NCBI GenBank assembly: GCA_002785325.1
Contig: PFMH01000033.1
Location: 737 to 9,719 of the forward strand
Length of the DNA: 8,983 nt
Source of the DNA: a bacterium (Candidatus Howlettbacteria) CG_4_10_14_0_8_um_filter_40_9
Lineage (GTDB): Bacteria; Patescibacteriota; CPR2; UBA1875; GCA-2785325
Reading direction: 5' to 3'
In this document: positions 1 to 3,911 of the stretch, piece after piece
Position numbering within the stretch: position 1 is the stretch's first letter
Layout of the letters: every line of letters begins with the position of its first letter
Notes under the pieces: generated by a model
What the model saw: the letters and a program-made list of their open reading frames with translations, nothing else
Database searches by the model: none
Told to the model about the DNA's origin: nothing
Translations under genes and position numbers: made by a program

Positions 1-623
1 CCGGCAAAGCCGGTAGCACTAGTTACCGTAAAGGAAGTGGTAACTCCTGCCGTTAAAGTTGTAGAAGTAGAGGTGGCGATACCATCTGCTGCTGTTCTGC
101 TATTTACTCCGTTTGTTTGAGTACTTATATTAAAAATTCCCGAAGCAACATTCAATGCTCCGTCCGTACCATCACCATAATTGGCGACCGATGTTAATTG
201 AACCTTGTTTGCATTTGATGTTAGATCTATCCCTGCGCTTGCTGTTGTCGCTCCGGTGTAATCACCATTTGTGGCATTGTTGTTTTGAAAATGAGATTGC
301 GTACTCCAGGTAACCGTGGTATTACCCGCCTGCGCCTGCCTCGGCTTCATGGTGAAGAAATATGGAAAAGCAGTTTGAAGCACCATAAAAGCGAAGAAGG
401 AAACTATAAACGCATAAGCGCTGGCTTTATGAACCTGTCCGGATACCGGACTGTCGGAGTACCTTTTATATGCCCCGTTTCGTTCGTAAATTTTGTCATG
501 GGCGTATCGGATATGGATGTGTACTTCATAAAGAGTTTCGAGGAAAAAGATATTCAGTCTGGTCTTAGTTCTACCAAACTTAGTCAAGATATTCTTTTCT
601 TTTCCCTCCGAAACCTTACTCAA
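1..623 (-). CDS. Secreted or surface protein, N-terminal part (runs off the left edge)
   Basis: Reading the minus strand from a TTG at 623-621 gives an uninterrupted frame of 207 codons to the window edge. The start is set by a strong AGGAGGGG Shine-Dalgarno at 634-627, five bases from the TTG when measured from AGGAGG; no ATG or GTG competes nearby. Residues 1-67 are basic and soluble, so the chain has an unusually long cytoplasmic head. Residues ~68-92 are a hydrophobic helix (SAYAFIVSFFAFMVLQTAF), followed by RQAQA|G, which resembles a signal-peptidase I site near residue 99. The part after it is rich in Thr, Ser, Asn, Gly and Ala. It ends in TAGVTTSFTVTSATGF, a style of beta-rich stalk repeat common in large exported proteins. 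I infer a cell-surface protein and do not recognise the family. It starts 44 nt after the coiled-coil gene and may be co-transcribed with it. Confidence 0.75.
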   Translation of the reverse strand, partial: MSKVSEGKEKNILTKFGRTKTRLNIFFLETLYEVHIHIRYAHDKIYERNGAYKRYSDSPVSGQVHKASAYAFIVSFFAFMVLQTAFPYFFTMKPRQAQAGNTTVTWSTQSHFQNNNATNGDYTGATTASAGIDLTSNANKVQLTSVANYGDGTDGALNVASGIFNISTQTNGVNSRTAADGIATSTSTTLTAGVTTSFTVTSATGFA

Positions 624-626
624 ATA

Positions 627-634
627 CCCCTCCT
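627..634 (-). promoter_or_regulatory. Shine-Dalgarno that fixes a TTG start
   Basis: The minus strand reads AGGAGGGG just upstream of the TTG at 623-621. This near-perfect anti-SD match is the main evidence that the left-edge secreted protein begins at a non-ATG codon. Confidence 0.7.
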
Positions 635-667
635 TCTAAAATCGCGAAATCTTATATTCTAAAAATT

Positions 668-1186
668 TTATGCATTTAAATTATTCTCTAAAAGAATCAT
701 TCTTTTTTCCAAATGAGAGACATCTTCTTTCTCTGCTTTTGTTTTGAGTAATCCTTTAACCTCCTGAAGTTCCTCCTCGATTGATACTAAGTGCCCCTTA
801 ATATCCTTGTAATTATCTTTTGAAATCCTACTATCAAACTCTAAAGAAACCAATCTTCTCTCAATTTCAGTTAACCTCCCCTTAACCGATTTCATATCTG
901 CTTTTAGCTCTTTGACATCTTCTTTCTGAACTTTGACGTCAGTTTTTAGAACCTTAACGTCGTCTTTGAGAACTTTGACATCTTCCTTTAGAACCTTAAC
1001 GTCAGTTTTTAAGACTTTGACGTCTTCTTTAATCATGGTTGCATCGACCTTCAGCTCTGCTATAGCTTCTCTATTGCCTTCAAGCGTTTTTTTCATAGAA
1101 GGGAGTTCCTTCACGTATTCATGAATAGCCTTTAGCTCTGAAGTATATTGCTCTACCAAAACTTTTGCTTTGTTTTCTTCCTTCAT
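668..1186 (-). CDS. Heptad-repeat coiled-coil protein, function unknown
   Basis: A soluble, highly charged protein with no signal peptide or membrane helix. I chose ATG 1186 (172 aa), which has a weak AGAG upstream. The frame also allows a GTG at 1237 (189 aa), but that lies only 12 bases after a good -10 box (1250-1255) and would leave almost no leader. Numbering from the GTG, residues 65-120 are eight consecutive seven-residue units of the form DVKVLKx, with Val and Leu at the a and d positions, diagnostic of a long parallel coiled coil. The repeat is very regular in the middle (residues 72-99), then decays into another helical stretch (RLTEIERRLVSLE) and a C-terminal helix ending NNLNA. 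This suggests a rod or oligomerisation domain. I do not recognise an enzymatic domain. It is followed after 44 nt by the secreted protein gene, possibly one transcript. Confidence 0.75.
   Translation of the reverse strand: MKEENKAKVLVEQYTSELKAIHEYVKELPSMKKTLEGNREAIAELKVDATMIKEDVKVLKTDVKVLKEDVKVLKDDVKVLKTDVKVQKEDVKELKADMKSVKGRLTEIERRLVSLEFDSRISKDNYKDIKGHLVSIEEELQEVKGLLKTKAEKEDVSHLEKRMILLENNLNA
878..1045 (-). repeat. In-frame 21-bp (heptad) tandem repeat in the coiled-coil gene
   Basis: Eight seven-codon units (DATMIKE, DVKVLKT, DVKVLKE, DVKVLKD, DVKVLKT, DVKVQKE, DVKELKA, DMKSVKG). The central four units are almost identical at protein level. At DNA level they differ mainly by synonymous changes and the last residue, as expected from expansion by slippage or unequal recombination under selection for the coiled coil. 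Confidence 0.85.
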
Positions 1187-1249
1187 CTCATTAACTCTTT
1201 TCTTTTTATTGTTTTTATTCACGGATTTTTCGAACACGACTCTAAAACT

Positions 1250-1278
1250 ATTATAAGAAACCAGATTACTTAACGCAA
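1250..1278 (-). promoter_or_regulatory. Sigma70-type promoter for the coiled-coil gene
   Basis: The minus strand carries TTGCGT (1278-1273), a 17-bp spacer and a perfect TATAAT (1255-1250). Transcription would start near 1243. That favours translation from the ATG at 1186 over the GTG at 1237. It also makes this gene, and probably the secreted protein after it, a unit separate from the transposase upstream. Confidence 0.5.
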
Positions 1279-1347
1279 GAGTTTTTATATAGCTATAACC
1301 ATTTTAAACAAATGTAAAAATCAATGCAAGCCACTTAATATAAGATA

Positions 1348-1370
1348 GTCATTCTGGCTTGCCCAGAATC
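1348..1370 (+). repeat. Half copy of GTCATTC-type dispersed hairpin repeat
   Basis: GTC followed by a hairpin with arms ATTCTGG and CCAGAAT (7-bp stem, 5-nt loop CTTGC). It matches one end of the element at 6816-6880, in opposite orientation, at 22 of 23 positions; the only difference is in the loop. The other half of the element is absent here, so this is a solo end or a truncated copy. Confidence 0.7.
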
Positions 1371-1495
1371 ATTTCTATTTTAAATTTTAAATATCTCTAT
1401 AAATAATTATAAACTCTTCAAATTATTTTTTAAATTTTCCAAAATTTCAAAAAAAATATTTCTCAAAAAATCTCCATATTTTCCCCAAAATCCCC

Positions 1496-1514
1496 TGAAC
1501 AATATCCGTGTTCA
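1496..1514. repeat. Small palindrome beside the transposase 3' hairpin
   Basis: TGAACA-ATATCCG-TGTTCA forms a perfect 6-bp stem with a 7-nt loop, four bases from the 9-bp hairpin at 1519-1543, which also has a 7-nt loop. The stem sequence is unrelated to that family. It could be part of the element end or chance in AT-rich DNA. Confidence 0.4.
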
Positions 1515-1518
1515 CTTT

Positions 1519-1543
1519 CTGTCAAGGTTCTCTCCCTTGACAG
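1519..1543 (+). repeat. REP-like hairpin at the 3' end of the RAYT gene
   Basis: CTGTCAAGG-TTCTCTC-CCTTGACAG is a perfect 9-bp stem with a 7-nt loop, one base beyond the transposase stop codon. It shares its core TCAAGG-TTCTCTC-CCTTGA with the copies at 1743-1769, ~2231-2251 and 2282-2308. No U-run follows on either strand, so it does not look like a classical Rho-independent terminator. Confidence 0.8.
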
Positions 1544-1544
1544 A

Positions 1545-2219
1545 TTATTCCAGTGTTATCCCTTCCAATATCTTTTCTGTATCGTGAATATACTCTTCAA
1601 CAAATTTCTGATAACTGTCACTGCCGATCATACTGTTATCCTTGTTTTGATCAAAATAATCCAGGATAAACCTCGGTTTCACCCACTTCGTTTCCTTCTT
1701 TCCCAGATAATCCGTATAACTACTCCACTCATACTCAAAAAGCTTATCAAGGTTCTCTCCCTTGATAAGATCCTCTGGGTTCTTATGAATATATCTCGAA
1801 AGATGTAAAAGATAAGAGTCATTTTTTACGAGGATAGCCTTATACGGTCCCTGAAATAGAGTCCCTATCCTATCATGGCGATCATTGAAATACATGGAGT
1901 AATTTGTTCCGAGCGATTTCATGAATTCTGCTATGTCTCTTTCTCCCTTTTGCTTAATAAGAAGATGGAAGTGATTGGGCATCAGACAATAGCACAATAG
2001 CTCGATATTGCCAAAGAAGTTTTTACGCACTAAAGATTTTCTTTTTTGCGGATCTATATCTTTTAATTTTTCGGGATCCTGAAGATAGAGTTTGAGATAA
2101 AATAAAAAAGTAGCATAATCTCTACCATCTAGAAAAATATTCTGCTTATTTATCCCACGATTATAAACGTGATATATTCCGTCTTTCACATATTCTTTTA
2201 TAACATTTTTCGCTGGCAT
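1545..2219 (-). CDS. Y1 (IS200-like) tyrosine transposase, REP-associated type (RAYT)
   Basis: A single-stranded-DNA nuclease of the HUH/Y1 superfamily (Transposase_17 family). Numbering from the longest frame (TTG at 2255, 236 aa), the order of motifs is the N-terminal YHVYNRG strand, the metal-binding HxH in MPNHFHLLI (His95, His97), and the helix NYSMYFN with candidate catalytic tyrosines 119 and 122. These are followed by the family-typical GTLFQGPYK, RYIHKNP and WSSY. All core motifs are intact, so it is probably active. I place the start at ATG 2219, just before the conserved domain. The frame continues upstream through a hairpin repeat, where a TTG at 2237 sits behind GGGAG and could also start translation. 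Flanking hairpins with a shared core are the hallmark of RAYT systems, which act on REP elements rather than mobilising freely. It directly follows the L,D-transpeptidase gene, and no promoter of its own is visible. Confidence 0.9.
   Translation of the reverse strand: MPAKNVIKEYVKDGIYHVYNRGINKQNIFLDGRDYATFLFYLKLYLQDPEKLKDIDPQKRKSLVRKNFFGNIELLCYCLMPNHFHLLIKQKGERDIAEFMKSLGTNYSMYFNDRHDRIGTLFQGPYKAILVKNDSYLLHLSRYIHKNPEDLIKGENLDKLFEYEWSSYTDYLGKKETKWVKPRFILDYFDQNKDNSMIGSDSYQKFVEEYIHDTEKILEGITLE
1743..1769. repeat. REP-like hairpin inside the transposase coding sequence
   Basis: CTTATCAAGG-TTCTCTC-CCTTGATAAG, a perfect 10-bp stem with the same 7-nt loop as the flanking copies. On the coding strand it is exactly nine codons in phase, giving LIKGENLDK (residues 163-171 of the longest frame), in the variable linker between the RYIHKNP and WSSY motifs. 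The repeat has apparently become part of the protein. Confidence 0.85.
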
Positions 2220-2228
2220 AAGCTTATT

Positions 2229-2251
2229 ATTTATCAAGGTTCTCTCCCTTG
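2229..2251 (+). repeat. REP-like repeat at the 5' end of the RAYT gene (left arm of a pair)
   Basis: Contains the core TCAAGG-TTCTCTC-CCTTG, with the outer right arm degenerate. It is a perfect 23-bp inverted match to 2287-2309, separated by 35 nt, so the two copies could also pair as one large cruciform, a BIME-like arrangement. Read on the minus strand it would encode TRERTLIN in the extended transposase frame, a different reading phase from the internal copy. Confidence 0.75.
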
Positions 2252-2281
2252 TCAAGAATTTTATATTTTTCTCGCCTATTT

Positions 2282-2309
2282 TTTATCAAGGGAGAGAACC
2301 TTGATAAAT
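2282..2309 (-). repeat. REP-like hairpin abutting the L,D-transpeptidase stop codon
   Basis: TTTATCAAGG-GAGAGAA-CCTTGATAAA (2282-2308), a perfect 10-bp stem. It is the inverted-orientation member of the family and ends one base before the stop codon of the L,D-transpeptidase gene. It may protect or end that transcript, but neither strand has the U-tract of a Rho-independent terminator. Confidence 0.75.
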
Positions 2310-3911
2310 CTAGTAGTGTACTACGACCGGAGTGCCGATCGGGGCCCAGTTATAGATAAATGCCGCTGTGGCTAGAGTTGCATTGATACAGCCGTGAGAG
2401 CCGTTCCAAGTATAGTCTGCTCCGCCAAACGAGCTTCTCCACCACGCCTGATGGATCGCGATCGCCCCGTTGAACCATGATATGTACTGCACATTTGGCA
2501 GATAATAGTAGTCCGCCGTCCCCGGAACTCCGCCCTTCATAGTCTGGCTTCTGGTCTTGCTATATACAAGGAATGTCCCCACCGGTGTTCCGTAACCATT
2601 TTTCCCGGACGTTATGGCGTCAAAAAAAACAGGCGCCTTGTTCTCATAGGCTGTCATTCTTTGCGTTTTTAAGTCGATATCGATATACCTTGCCCAATCA
2701 GCGACAAGCACCCTCTCCGTTTTAACATCTGCTTTTACGATCCTAGTTATGATCCCTATAGTTGCGCTCTCGCCATTTTCAGCTTTTGGGATAAATAGAT
2801 CGGTGTTTTTAGCGATATCTACCTCGAGTCCGTCTTTCCCCTCCTCTTGAACCAACTCCTTTGTACCATTTTCGACTCTTATCTTTTTTGGCTGAGCCGC
2901 TATATTTATCCCTTTCCCTACGTTTGCAAAATATCCCTCCACCTTTTTCCTCTCCATTTTCGGACTTAAGATATTTCCGTTTTCTTCAAATATTATCCAG
3001 CTTGCTTTTTCTTCCTTTTTTAAAGCGTAAATCTTGTCGTTATATACAAAAGAAATATCAGCATCCACCATTTTTTTTGCTTTGCTAATGGTGTCTTTCA
3101 ACTCCTGCTCTCTTATAGACGGCATCACTTGTTCTGTGCTTATACCCAGTACCATCTTGTCGCCGTCTCTAAGCTTCGTGATCGATTGAGCTATCTGTTG
3201 CTCCAAGGAGTCTGTGATGATCTTCGCACCATACTGGGCAGGTATCACTTCTACATCACTTCCCTTGATAACTATCCCCGCGTTTTTTTCGGAAACATTC
3301 ATCTCGCTTGAAAGACCTTGAACAAATTTATCCAACTTTACAATATCGATACTGTAGTCTACATTTACGCCGATCTTTGTCAGATATCTTGCAGAGTATT
3401 TCGGCGAGAGCCAGTATGCAAATGACTTATAACGAGTCTGAAAGTTTTTTATAATGTCCCCTTCTCGGCCTGCCTGAAACGCTTCGGCGGACAGCTGAAG
3501 ATAGTCTATCCCTAGCCCCATCTCATAAAATTCCGCTGTCTTTTCCTTATCTCCGACTTTGAAAATGAACCTGTTGTCTTCCAGCTTAGTTCTAACATCT
3601 TGTTTTAGTTCTCCTTCAGATCTTCCTCCCATCTGCTCGCCCAAAACATATACTCCCGGAAGTACTTTGCCTTTTTGCAAATATTCAAAAACCGCGGGGA
3701 AAAGTAAGGAACTAATAAAAAAGAACCCGAAAAAAACTGAAAAATATATAACGACTTTTTTGTATAAATGTTCATTTTCACCTTTGGTTTTTTCTTTTTT
3801 TTGCAGATCTAAAACTACAGTCTCGCCTTTATTTTCAAGGTCAATGGTATCTTTATTTTTTGCTAACGGAGCATATATGCCATCTACCAATAGTGGACTT
3901 TTTTTATACAT
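2310..3911 (-). CDS. Membrane-anchored L,D-transpeptidase (YkuD) with PG_binding_4-like domains
   Basis: A 533-residue predicted peptidoglycan cross-linking enzyme, acting outside the membrane. Order: a ~50-residue charged cytoplasmic tail; one membrane helix (~52-77); a VanW/PG_binding_4-like N-region beginning PGVYVLGEQMGGRSEGEL (~84-166); two PG_binding_4-like repeats (~205-257, with VEVIPAQYGAKI, and ~286-373); and a C-terminal YkuD catalytic domain (~401-533). The active-site signature is complete: His487, 17 residues, then SHGCIN with catalytic Cys508. This is the architecture of two-part Ldt enzymes that form 3-3 cross-links from tetrapeptide donors. The ATG overlaps the 3' end of pheT by 8 bp and has its own GGAGGGG site inside pheT, so the two are translationally coupled. 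It ends in TAG directly beside a REP-like hairpin. Family assignment is secure; the biological link to pheT is inference. Confidence 0.93.
   Translation of the reverse strand: MYKKSPLLVDGIYAPLAKNKDTIDLENKGETVVLDLQKKEKTKGENEHLYKKVVIYFSVFFGFFFISSLLFPAVFEYLQKGKVLPGVYVLGEQMGGRSEGELKQDVRTKLEDNRFIFKVGDKEKTAEFYEMGLGIDYLQLSAEAFQAGREGDIIKNFQTRYKSFAYWLSPKYSARYLTKIGVNVDYSIDIVKLDKFVQGLSSEMNVSEKNAGIVIKGSDVEVIPAQYGAKIITDSLEQQIAQSITKLRDGDKMVLGISTEQVMPSIREQELKDTISKAKKMVDADISFVYNDKIYALKKEEKASWIIFEENGNILSPKMERKKVEGYFANVGKGINIAAQPKKIRVENGTKELVQEEGKDGLEVDIAKNTDLFIPKAENGESATIGIITRIVKADVKTERVLVADWARYIDIDLKTQRMTAYENKAPVFFDAITSGKNGYGTPVGTFLVYSKTRSQTMKGGVPGTADYYYLPNVQYISWFNGAIAIHQAWWRSSFGGADYTWNGSHGCINATLATAAFIYNWAPIGTPVVVHY

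Larger units (their letters stand above)
1238..1544. other. AT-rich intergenic region, about 307 bp, no gene
   Basis: No credible reading frame on either strand. It holds the promoter at 1250-1278, a half copy of a dispersed hairpin repeat (1348-1370), a very AT-rich tract (~1371-1490), a small palindrome TGAACA-(7 nt)-TGTTCA at 1496-1514, and the transposase-associated hairpin at 1519-1543. It resembles the 3' flank of a decayed mobile element joined to the promoter of the next gene. Confidence 0.6.

Noticed and set aside
285..662. Plus-strand frame of 125 codons
   Set aside because: It has no ribosome-binding site and an unlikely composition, and it lies antisense to the secreted-protein frame, which has a strong Shine-Dalgarno and sensible topology.
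1519..2309. CRISPR array
   Set aside because: Repeats are self-complementary hairpins in both orientations at irregular distances around and inside a transposase gene, with no regular spacers or cas genes.
2282..2309. Rho-independent terminator after the L,D-transpeptidase gene
   Set aside because: The stem is AT-rich at its base and no U-run follows on either strand; it belongs to the REP-like family.
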